Below are positions 1 to 5,193 of a stretch of DNA of 8,291 nucleotides, piece after piece (within the stretch, counting starts at the first letter, position 1; every line of letters starts with the position of its first letter). This stretch comes from Syntrophomonadaceae bacterium (lineage in GTDB: Bacteria > Bacillota > Dethiobacteria > DTU022): positions 1-8,291 of the forward strand of contig SLBE01000049.1 of NCBI GenBank assembly GCA_007126465.1. The letters are read 5' to 3'. The position numbers were made by a program, and so were the translations under genes. Below the pieces are notes generated by a model. The model was not told the DNA's origin and made no database searches. It saw only the letters and a list, made by a program, of their open reading frames with translations.

Positions 1-429
1 AAGCTGTATAACTTCCTTGCGGGCTCGTTTTAAGTCAATACCAACATTGGAGAGGACCTGGGCGGCAATGCCTTCGCCCTCCCTGACCAGGCCAAGCATC
101 AGGTGCTCGGTTCCAACATAGTTATGCCCGAGATTCTGGCTTTCTTCAATAGCCAGCTCAACTACCCGCTTAGCCCGCGGGGTATAGCTGATGCCCTGCT
201 GAATAACCTTGTCGCCTTTCGGGGTAATCCTTTCTACCTCCTGGCGGACACGGTTTAAATCAACAGACATATTTTGTAGAGCCCTGGCAGCAATACCTGA
301 ACCTTCCCGGGCTAATCCTAAAAGCAGGTGCTCGGTACCAATAAAATTGTGATTCAAGCGCTTGGCCTCTTCCTGGGCCAGGACCAAAACCTGCTGAGCT
401 CTTTCAGTAAATCTTCCAAACATAAACAT
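1..429 (-). CDS. clpC: ClpC AAA+ unfoldase, N-terminal part (runs off left edge)
   Basis: Reading the minus strand from ATG at 429 gives 143 uninterrupted codons to the window edge, so only the amino-terminal (Clp-N) domain is present; the family is usually about 810 residues. It opens MFMFGRFTERAQQVL and holds the two tandem Clp-N repeats, each with a GTEH motif (about residues 31-34 and 106-109), and YTPRAKRVVEL near 82-92. In the family this domain binds the McsB/MecA adaptors and phosphoarginine-tagged substrates, and the two GTEH glutamates correspond to the phosphoarginine pockets described in Bacillus ClpC. The two AAA+ modules and the ClpP loop lie outside the window. An AGAGGTGA ribosome-binding site ends 5 bases before the first ATG; a second ATG two codons later (423) is an alternative. 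It is the fourth gene of the ctsR operon, 50 bases after mcsB. Identity is very secure. Confidence 0.97.
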   Translation of the reverse strand, partial: MFMFGRFTERAQQVLVLAQEEAKRLNHNFIGTEHLLLGLAREGSGIAARALQNMSVDLNRVRQEVERITPKGDKVIQQGISYTPRAKRVVELAIEESQNLGHNYVGTEHLMLGLVREGEGIAAQVLSNVGIDLKRARKEVIQL

Positions 430-448
430 TTAGTTCACCTCTTTTATT

Positions 449-470
449 GAGCTGTCTATCTTTACAGCTC
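449..470 (-). other. intra-operon hairpin between mcsB and clpC
   Basis: A perfect 7-bp inverted repeat, GAGCTGT / ACAGCTC, with an 8-base loop sits in the 50-base gap between the mcsB stop and the clpC ribosome-binding site. On the operon mRNA it is followed by AATAAAAG rather than a U-run, so it does not look like a terminator. It could be an mRNA stability or processing element, or chance. The structure is seen; the function is inferred. Confidence 0.4.
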
Positions 471-479
471 GTTGTTATT

Positions 480-1532
480 TCATTTAAAGTGGCGGTCCAA
501 CGCCTCTCTGACGCGAACCGGCCTTTCGAGATTTTTTTCGCGATCACTCAACTTCTTTCTTGCCATCAACTGCAGGCATCCCGGACGGACCAGCACCAGC
601 AGTTCGTTTAAAAGTTTCTGATCCACCTCTTTAATCAATCCCAGGTCATGACCGAGGCGCAGATCGGAAATCAGCTGGATCGCTTCCTGGAAACTCATTA
701 TTCTGGCATGCTTTAGCTGTCCCAGGGCACGCCAGGCTTTATCTGACAATTCGTCTCTTTTCTTGTCAAGTAAAGTCTGACGTGCATTTTGCTCCTGCTC
801 AATAACCTGGCAAATTACACTGGACAAATTGGTGATGATCTCTTCTTCATTCTGGCCCAGGGTAACCTGGTTTGATACTTGTGCCAGGTTGCCGACAATT
901 TCGGTTCCCTCGCCATAGAGACCTCTCACCATTAACCCGACCTGTGACAGGGCACCCAGGTAACGGCTGATCTGCCCGGTCATCACCAGGGCGGGCAAAT
1001 GCATCATTACAGATGCCCTGAGCCCGGTCCCGATATTAGTGGGACAGGCTGTCAGGTAGCCAAATTTTTCATCAAAAGCATACTCAAGTTCACTTTCAAG
1101 AATATCATCAAGTTTACCTGCCTCAGACCAGGCTTCCTCAAGTTGCAAGCCGGGTAAAATAGCCTGTATGCGGAGATGATCCTCTTCATTTATCATCAGG
1201 CTTACATCTTCTTCCGGTCGGAGAAGCAGGGCTCCATGCTTTGCGTTTCTGGCCAAAAAGAGACTGATCAGGTGCTTTTCAACCAGGGCCTGCCTCTCGA
1301 GCTCGGAAAGCTGATCCATCAATAAATACTGGAAATCAGCAAAGCCGGCTTTACCCTGTGTGACAGACATTATTTTTTTTAGAACCTGCTCTGTTTCATC
1401 CCCTGAAGCAAGACAGGGAAAAGGGTGATGCTGCAGGTTCCTCGCTGCCCTAACCCTTGAGCTGATTACTATATCATTTTCCGGGCCGCTTCCAACCATC
1501 CAGCGGCTCAGGTTGAACTCTAGCTGTTTCAA
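480..1532 (-). CDS. mcsB: McsB protein-arginine kinase
   Basis: A 350-residue phosphagen-kinase-family protein that phosphorylates arginines on CtsR and on misfolded proteins, marking them for ClpCP. Visible motifs are SSRVRAARN (24-32, nucleotide binding), NEEDH (115-119), the catalytic CPTNIGTG (163-170, with the conserved Cys163) and GEGTE (207-211). Length matches the family (about 350-363). The start is TTG at 1532-1530, because AAGGAG lies 7 bases upstream and the product then begins MKQLEFN as expected. This TTG overlaps the mcsA stop in the sequence TTGA, which suggests translational coupling. The C-terminal segment aligned with the RDXXRA phosphoarginine-sensing motif reads RPVRVREA (337-344), so the Asp appears to be Pro and the spacing is altered. 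The kinase assignment is very secure; the status of the allosteric motif is inference. Confidence 0.97.
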   Translation of the reverse strand: MKQLEFNLSRWMVGSGPENDIVISSRVRAARNLQHHPFPCLASGDETEQVLKKIMSVTQGKAGFADFQYLLMDQLSELERQALVEKHLISLFLARNAKHGALLLRPEEDVSLMINEEDHLRIQAILPGLQLEEAWSEAGKLDDILESELEYAFDEKFGYLTACPTNIGTGLRASVMMHLPALVMTGQISRYLGALSQVGLMVRGLYGEGTEIVGNLAQVSNQVTLGQNEEEIITNLSSVICQVIEQEQNARQTLLDKKRDELSDKAWRALGQLKHARIMSFQEAIQLISDLRLGHDLGLIKEVDQKLLNELLVLVRPGCLQLMARKKLSDREKNLERPVRVREALDRHFK

Positions 1533-2092
1533 TGTTCTTCTCCTTCTTGGTTGTGTTCGGCTTCTTCATTTTCTGCATTTTTCCTGGCAATGTCCTGCTC
1601 TATTTCCCTGATTCGATCACGAAGCTGGGCTGCCTTTTCAAATTCTTCATTTTGCACCTTTGTCTGCAGCTCATCCTTAAGCTGATCTAATTCTCTTAAA
1701 ATATTAACCCGTTCGCGCGCTTTTTCAGGCACTTTTCCGGTGTGGATACTTCCGCCGTGAATTCTTTTCAGCAGCGGCTTTAGCTTATCCTCAAAAGCAG
1801 CGACACAATCACTGCACCCCAGGCGTCCCACCTGGCCAAACTGGGCAAAAGTCAGGCTGCATGAAGGACATTTCTTATCATCTGCCAACATTTCTTCACG
1901 TTTTCCGTATAATCCCTGGTTAAGCATACTTGAAAACAGTTTATGCAGTGAAAACTGCGGCTCAAAGGAAAGGTCAAGTTCATCTTTTTTCCGCGCACAG
2001 GATTCGCAAAGGTTTAACTCTGACTGATTGCCGTTTACATTTTTTACTATATGTATATTTGCTTCATTTTGCCGGCATTCCTGGCATAACAT
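1529..2092 (-). CDS. mcsA: McsA, zinc-binding activator of McsB
   Basis: A 187-residue protein with four CXXC pairs (C3/C6, C29/C32, C75/C78, C93/C96), as in Bacillus McsA, where they bind metal and respond to thiol stress. A C-terminal UVR-type coiled coil (about 134-169, LKDELQ...FEKAAQLRDRIREIE) is followed by an acidic tail. In the family McsA binds and activates the kinase McsB and participates in CtsR control. I chose ATG at 2092 because the protein then begins MLCQEC, matching the family's MICQEC start, with a GGAG 8 bases upstream. An in-frame GTG at 2101 would add three residues (MFC) and also has an AGG upstream, so it remains possible. The gene begins 21 bases after ctsR and its TGA stop overlaps the mcsB start. 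Identity is secure. Confidence 0.95.
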   Translation of the reverse strand: MLCQECRQNEANIHIVKNVNGNQSELNLCESCARKKDELDLSFEPQFSLHKLFSSMLNQGLYGKREEMLADDKKCPSCSLTFAQFGQVGRLGCSDCVAAFEDKLKPLLKRIHGGSIHTGKVPEKARERVNILRELDQLKDELQTKVQNEEFEKAAQLRDRIREIEQDIARKNAENEEAEHNQEGEEH

Positions 2093-2113
2093 GCAAAACA
2101 CTCCATTACCTTT

Positions 2114-2590
2114 TTAATAGCCCGGTTTAATTAATTTATGCAGGGCTTCTTTAAATATCCTGTGCCTGAGTTCGATACTCTGCTCCGGGTTCAATCCCAG
2201 GGCCTCATAAATATCTTTCCCCGTTACTACCTCCAGTATGGCAGCCTCACGCCTGGAGATTATCTTTTCTTCTCTCATGCGCTCTATCAACTGCCTTAGC
2301 CTTTCAGAATCGTAACTATTTTTACAGGCATCCTCTATTAATTCCTGAAGAATCTTTGCCTGCTCGCCGTTAATACGATAAATCTTGATGCAGCCGCTGC
2401 CACCCCTTCTGCTTTCAACCAGGTAACCTCTTTCCGGCGAAAACCGCCTCTCCAGGACGTAGTTGATCTGAGAAGGGACACAAGAAAATTTTCCGGCCAG
2501 TTCACGCCTTTTGACTTCAATACACTGATCTGAGCTGAGTGCCAGCATTTTTTTAATATATTCTTCAATATAATCTGTTAAATTTGGCAT
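2114..2590 (-). CDS. ctsR: CtsR transcriptional repressor of class III heat-shock genes
   Basis: A 158-residue repressor, the usual family length. The N-terminal winged helix-turn-helix is clear (RRELAGKFSCVPSQINYVL, about 28-46), followed by RFSPERGYLVESRRGGSG (49-66), the wing that enters the DNA minor groove. The C-terminal half (about 78-155) is the helical dimerisation/ClpC-interaction domain. R28, R49 and R62 fall where, from memory, phosphoarginine sites were reported in Geobacillus CtsR. The heat-sensing loop, usually four glycines, reads GGSG (63-66). The start is ATG at 2590 with a purine-rich AAGGGAAGG ending 9 bases upstream. It leads the ctsR-mcsA-mcsB-clpC operon and has its own operator just upstream, implying autorepression relieved by heat or protein damage. 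Identity is very secure. Confidence 0.97.
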   Translation of the reverse strand: MPNLTDYIEEYIKKMLALSSDQCIEVKRRELAGKFSCVPSQINYVLERRFSPERGYLVESRRGGSGCIKIYRINGEQAKILQELIEDACKNSYDSERLRQLIERMREEKIISRREAAILEVVTGKDIYEALGLNPEQSIELRHRIFKEALHKLIKPGY

Positions 2591-2597
2591 TTTGACT
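2591..2597 (-). promoter_or_regulatory. possible extra CtsR half-site next to the ctsR start codon
   Basis: On the minus strand AGTCAAA directly abuts the ATG. It matches the RGTCAAA half-site consensus better than either copy in the main operator, and lies 21 bases (two helical turns) from the nearest main half-site. A 7-base match can occur by chance, so support is limited. Confidence 0.3.
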
Positions 2598-2611
2598 GGC
2601 CTTCCCTTGAA

Positions 2612-2628
2612 TCTGACCTTCTCTGACC
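2612..2628 (-). promoter_or_regulatory. CtsR operator (heptad direct repeat)
   Basis: Minus-strand sequence GGTCAGAGAAGGTCAGA: two identical heptads separated by three bases, the architecture of the CtsR box (RGTCAAA-NAN-RGTCAAA). Both heptads carry AGA where the consensus has AAA. It lies just downstream of the predicted -10 of the ctsR promoter, overlapping the expected transcription start, so bound CtsR should block initiation. Location and spacing make the assignment strong. Confidence 0.9.
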
Positions 2629-2634
2629 AATATT

Positions 2635-2663
2635 ATGTTACCTCAAATACCGGACTATAGCAA
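2635..2663 (-). promoter_or_regulatory. ctsR operon promoter, sigma-A type
   Basis: On the minus strand TTGCTA (-35, 2658-2663) is separated by 17 bases from TAACAT (-10, 2635-2640). Each hexamer matches 4 of 6 consensus positions. CATAAT (2632-2637) is an alternative -10 with a better hexamer but a 20-base spacer. The adjacent CtsR operator supports the location. Confidence 0.6.
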
Positions 2664-2864
2664 GGCCAAATTTAGGGATGAAGAGTTTCTGTGAAGGTTA
2701 ATACGGGGTTTTTAGTCATTTTTCTTGTATTAGCGGCGTTATACTGCTGATTATGATAGTATTTGTTAGGCTAAATTGGCGCTCTTCAAACCCAGTCGAT
2801 TATTTTACGCCATTTTCTTCAGCCGGCAAAGATAATTAAATAACACGTAAGCGACCATGACCGG

Positions 2865-3593
2865 CTAGAGAACCTTTCCATCACCATGATCGCTTCTTAC
2901 TATTTCATTCCTCCAGATTATTTCCCTGATCTCATCTATCTTATATAAAGCATCAAACAACTCAGTCAGCTGCAAACCCCCGGGCATTTCGACTAAAAAA
3001 TCAATGGTAATGATTTGCTGACCGCTTTTTTCATCTATTTCCGGATCGCCAAGTTCAGTTTGCCTGATATTGACCATTCTATCACCAAGTTCAGCTCCTA
3101 TAGAACCAAGCAGACCGGGCTGGTCAACGGCCCTGACGCGCAGGTTGTTCATACGGCGGCGAGAAAAAAAGACAGATTCAGCTTTCCTGAGCAGGAGCAG
3201 GCTGATCAAAACAAAAACCGTGGTCAGGGTTGCGCCAAGGTAAAAACCGATCCCTGCAGCCAAACCGACTCCGGAAACGACCCAGATGGTTGCTGCCGTA
3301 GTCAAACCGCGCACGCTGCCGCGCTGCTGCAGAATGGTGCCTGCGCCTAGAAAGCCGATCCCGGTAACCACCCCGGCGGCAATTCTGCCAGGATCAGCCA
3401 GAAAGCCCTCGCCCATCTGCCCGGTAAAACCATAGGCCGATACCATCATGATCAGGGCAGAGCCTGAACAAACCAGGATATGGGTACGAAAACCGGCCGG
3501 ACGGTTATGCCTCTCCCGTTCAAAACCGATCACGCCGCCCAAAACTACTGATAGTAGTAATCTTAAAGCTATCTCCCAGCCTTCAATAAACAT
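2865..3593 (-). CDS. MgtC/SapB-family membrane protein with C-terminal ACT-like domain
   Basis: A 242-residue integral membrane protein. The MgtC/SapB core is clear: an N-terminal hydrophobic helix (about 9-25), FERERHNRPAGFRTHILV (24-41), DPGRIAAGVVTGIGFLGAG (67-85) and GLTTAATIWVVSGVGLAAG (96-114), then a last hydrophobic stretch (about 118-137). A basic linker (SRRR) leads to a soluble cytoplasmic domain (about 150-230) beginning LRVRAVDQPGLLGSIG, which resembles an ACT-type regulatory fold. Family members are linked to magnesium limitation, membrane potential and, in pathogens, survival in macrophages, but the biochemical role of most bacterial homologues is unsettled. The ATG at 3593 is preceded by AGGTGGGAG. 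It starts 15 bases after trxB and is probably co-transcribed with it. No magnesium riboswitch is visible. Family call is secure; function is not assigned. Confidence 0.92.
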   Translation of the reverse strand: MFIEGWEIALRLLLSVVLGGVIGFERERHNRPAGFRTHILVCSGSALIMMVSAYGFTGQMGEGFLADPGRIAAGVVTGIGFLGAGTILQQRGSVRGLTTAATIWVVSGVGLAAGIGFYLGATLTTVFVLISLLLLRKAESVFFSRRRMNNLRVRAVDQPGLLGSIGAELGDRMVNIRQTELGDPEIDEKSGQQIITIDFLVEMPGGLQLTELFDALYKIDEIREIIWRNEIVRSDHGDGKVL

Positions 3594-3608
3594 ATATCGC
3601 TCCCACCT

Positions 3609-4529
3609 TTAAGTAAAAAGATACTGGGCTGCAGCAGTAGCGGCAATCGCTCCATCTGAAGCGGCTGTAATAACCTGGCGCAGATATTTCTTGCGAATAT
3701 CGCCGGCAGCATATACTCCATCAATGGAGGTTTCCATTTTGCCGGAGGTTATGATAAAGCCCCTGTCGTCTCTTTCCATTTCCACCCCTTCTAGAAAGCC
3801 GGTCTTCGGTTTACGGCCGGCATAGATGAAGAGACCCTGCACATCAAGATCACGATCCTGGCCATCCTGCTTTATTTTTAAGCCATCTACTTTTTTTTCT
3901 CCCTCAATTTCACTGATAGTGGTATTCCAGAGAATTTCAACGGAAGGGATTTTCATTACTTTATCCTGCAGCCAGCTGCAGCCGCGGAACTGATCGCGGC
4001 GGTGAATAAGGTAAACTTTTTCGGCAAAACGGGCTAAAAATATAGTCTCTTCCAGGGCTGCATCGCCACCGCCAACCACGGCAACGTTCTTGCCCCGGAA
4101 AAAGGCGGCATCACAGGTGGCACAGTAGGATACCCCGCGCCCGAGCAGTTCGGTTTCTCCTTTTACACCAAGCAGGTTAGGCTCCGTGCCGGTAGCTATC
4201 AAGACAGTTTTTCCGGCAACACTACCGGAGATGGTTTCCACTTTCTTAACTTCTCCTTCAAGGGTTACATGTTCCACCTGGGTCATCTCAACGGGAACAT
4301 CGAGGCTTTCCATTTGCTGCTGCAGCAGCATTCCGAATTCGGCTCCGGAAATTCCTTCCGGAAAAGCCGGGTAGTTATCAAGGCGGTCGGTTGATACAAT
4401 TTCTCCGCCTATATTCATTTGTTCAATGATTATAGATGCAAGACCGGCCCTGGCAGCATAGATAGCAGCCGTTGCTCCGGCCGGGCCACCGCCGATTATA
4501 ACCATATCGTAAATTTTTTGTTCATTCAT
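3609..4529 (-). CDS. trxB: thioredoxin reductase (NADPH, FAD)
   Basis: A 306-residue low-molecular-weight thioredoxin reductase, which transfers electrons from NADPH through FAD and a redox disulfide to thioredoxin. In order: FAD-binding GGGPAG (13-18), redox-active CATC (136-139) followed by DAAFF, the NADPH-binding GGGDAALEE (153-161) with HRRDQFR (176-182), whose arginines favour NADPH, and the C-terminal FAD motif YAAGDI (273-278) with RQVITAASDGAIAA. The HRR motif argues against a ferredoxin-dependent or NADPH-independent variant. I place the start at ATG 4529: AGGAGG lies 7 bases upstream and the protein then begins MNEQKIYDMVIIGGGP. An in-frame ATG at 4589 would begin inside the -35 element and is rejected. 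It is the first gene of a probable trxB-mgtC unit, divergent from the nfu-type gene. Length is typical for the family. Confidence 0.97.
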   Translation of the reverse strand: MNEQKIYDMVIIGGGPAGATAAIYAARAGLASIIIEQMNIGGEIVSTDRLDNYPAFPEGISGAEFGMLLQQQMESLDVPVEMTQVEHVTLEGEVKKVETISGSVAGKTVLIATGTEPNLLGVKGETELLGRGVSYCATCDAAFFRGKNVAVVGGGDAALEETIFLARFAEKVYLIHRRDQFRGCSWLQDKVMKIPSVEILWNTTISEIEGEKKVDGLKIKQDGQDRDLDVQGLFIYAGRKPKTGFLEGVEMERDDRGFIITSGKMETSIDGVYAAGDIRKKYLRQVITAASDGAIAATAAAQYLFT

Positions 4530-4560
4530 TACATTACCTCCTGCCGGTTGTTTAATGGTT

Positions 4561-4589
4561 ATTATCCGCCATATGACCAATACTGTCAA
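4561..4589 (-). promoter_or_regulatory. trxB promoter, near-consensus sigma-A
   Basis: On the minus strand a perfect TTGACA (4584-4589), a 17-base spacer and GATAAT (4561-4566, 5 of 6 matches). It predicts a leader of roughly 25 bases before the trxB ATG at 4529. It stands back to back with the nfu promoter without overlap. Confidence 0.88.
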
Positions 4590-4627
4590 TAAATTGAGCC
4601 CTGCAAGTATAGAGATTTATGATGTTG

Positions 4628-4636
4628 TGGTATAAT
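4628..4636 (+). promoter_or_regulatory. nfu-type gene promoter, extended -10
   Basis: TGGTATAAT (4628-4636) is a consensus -10 hexamer with the TGn extension. The -35 region 17 bases upstream is poor (TATAGA), which is common for extended -10 promoters. It is about 53 bases upstream of the ATG at 4689. Confidence 0.75.
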
Positions 4637-4648
4637 GTTCTCAGAACA
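4636..4648 (+). promoter_or_regulatory. candidate operator palindrome over the nfu transcription start
   Basis: TGTTCTCAGAACA is a perfect palindrome with 6-base arms about one central base. It shares the last base of the -10 and spans the expected +1, where a bound repressor would block transcription. I do not recognise the regulator; it does not match CtsR, CIRCE, LexA or PerR sites as I know them. The palindrome is observed; operator function is inferred. Confidence 0.4.
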
Positions 4649-4688
4649 ATTGCAACCAAGTTTATGGAATTGGAAGGAGGCAGATAAA

Positions 4689-4910
4689 ATGAAAGAACAA
4701 GTGGAAAAAGCCCTGGATAAAATTCGTCCGGCCCTGCAAAGGGATGGTGGCGATGTTGAACTGGTGGAAGTTGGAGACGACGGAATCGTTAAGGTCAGAT
4801 TAACCGGCGCCTGCGGCGGATGCCCCATGTCCCAGGTTACCCTGAAGCAGGGGATTGAAAGAGTTCTAAAGCAGGAAGTTTCAACTGTAAAAGAAGTCGT
4901 CTCAGTATAA
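4689..4910 (+). CDS. NifU C-terminal-domain (Nfu-type) Fe-S cluster protein
   Basis: A 73-residue protein consisting only of the Nfu/NifU C-terminal domain. MKEQVEKALDKIRPALQRDG starts the domain helix, GGDVELV follows (20-26), and the CGGCP motif (C42, C45) is the cluster-ligating CXXC. Proteins of this class bind a [4Fe-4S] or [2Fe-2S] cluster between two monomers and pass it to apoproteins; many Firmicutes carry such short stand-alone versions. The start at 4689 has AAGGAGG 8 bases upstream; an upstream ATG at 4635 falls in the -10 and would add 18 unrelated residues. The gene has its own extended -10 promoter and ends in a strong terminator, so it appears monocistronic. Two genes downstream on the same strand also handle sulfur (cysteine desulfurase and ThiI). 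Confidence 0.93.
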   Translation: MKEQVEKALDKIRPALQRDGGDVELVEVGDDGIVKVRLTGACGGCPMSQVTLKQGIERVLKQEVSTVKEVVSV

Positions 4911-4923
4911 GTTACCGGAATCT

Positions 4924-4951
4924 AAAAAGCCCGGGGCAACCCGGGCTTTTT
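4924..4951 (+). terminator. intrinsic terminator after the nfu-type gene
   Basis: GCCCGGG (4929-4935), loop GCAA, CCCGGGC (4940-4946), flanked by A5 and T5. That gives a 7-bp GC stem extendable to 12 bp and capped by a GNRA tetraloop. It starts 13 bases after the stop codon and could also terminate from the other strand. Confidence 0.95.
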
Positions 4952-4959
4952 ACATGTCC

Positions 4960-5169
4960 GAGACAAAGGGACGCTTCTGAGACAAAGGGCCGTTTCTCTC
5001 CGTCTCACTTGTTTTAAGCCTATGTGGATGGCAAACACTTGTGCTGTTCTAACTACACAGCCCTGCGGAAAAAATAGAATATAATAACGGGCAAAATAAT
5101 GACGTTGGGAACACAATTGAAGCAAAGAATGAAGCGAAGGCGAGACAAAGAGAAACGTCCCTTTGTCTC
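4960..5169. repeat. REP/BIME-like palindromic repeat element, about 210 bp
   Basis: Three copies of one short repeat. Copy A (4960-4978, GAGACAAAGGGACGCTTCT) is a truncated left half. Copy B (4979-5006) is a complete 28-base unit directly after A. Copy C (5142-5169) is a complete unit in inverted orientation, differing from B at only 3 of 28 positions. Each full unit is bounded by GAGAC/GTCTC; C forms a 9-bp hairpin (GAGACAAAG/CTTTGTCTC). The 135 bases between B and C hold no convincing gene. The ends match as 19-base inverted repeats with one mismatch. The layout resembles a bacterial interspersed mosaic element or a small non-autonomous element mobilised in trans, perhaps by a REP-associated Y1 transposase; no transposase lies in this window. 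The repeats are seen directly; mobility is inferred. Confidence 0.75.
5080..5085 (+). promoter_or_regulatory. possible -10 for the cysteine desulfurase inside the repeat element
   Basis: A consensus TATAAT at 5080-5085 lies in the AT-rich core of the repeat element, about 109 bases upstream of the desulfurase start. No convincing -35 is found at 16-18 bases upstream. It matters because the terminator after the nfu-type gene means this gene probably needs its own promoter. Confidence 0.3.
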
Positions 5170-5180
5170 TATGCTTTTTT
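5142..5180 (+). other. hairpin plus T-run directly before the desulfurase ribosome-binding site
   Basis: The inverted repeat copy C forms a 9-bp stem (5142-5150 with 5161-5169) and a 10-base loop. Five bases later comes T6 (5175-5180), immediately followed by the GGAGGT ribosome-binding site. It could act as a weak terminator or attenuator for transcripts entering the gene, or simply be a mobile repeat that landed there. The gap before the T-run makes strong termination uncertain. Confidence 0.4.
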
Positions 5181-5193
5181 GGAGGTTTGCAAT

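Noticed and set aside
1930..2130. Plus-strand 66-residue frame over mcsA
   Set aside because: It lies antisense within mcsA and has no recognisable domain; the minus-strand gene is unambiguous.
2851..2893. Imperfect inverted repeat over the mgtC stop as a terminator
   Set aside because: The arms have internal mismatches and no T-run follows on the minus strand.
3594..3700. Magnesium (M-box) riboswitch controlling the MgtC-family gene
   Set aside because: The gene starts 15 bases after trxB, leaving no room for an aptamer, and trxB has only a short leader.
4530..4589. Longer trxB start at ATG 4589
   Set aside because: The extra 20 residues would begin inside the near-perfect -35, and a strong AGGAGG precedes the ATG at 4529 where the FAD-binding fold begins normally.
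4635..4688. Earlier ATG for the nfu-type gene
   Set aside because: It falls within the -10 element and adds residues absent from the family; ATG 4689 has AAGGAGG in front.
4960..5169. Short CRISPR array
   Set aside because: Two direct copies abut with no spacer and the third is inverted; a CRISPR needs regularly spaced direct repeats.
5179..5193. Earlier TTG start for the cysteine desulfurase
   Set aside because: This would place the GGAGGT ribosome-binding site inside the coding region; TTG at 5194 has correct spacing and the expected N-terminus.
5007..5193. T-box or other riboswitch in the desulfurase leader
   Set aside because: No T-box signature or other conserved riboswitch core is visible; the only structure is the repeat hairpin.
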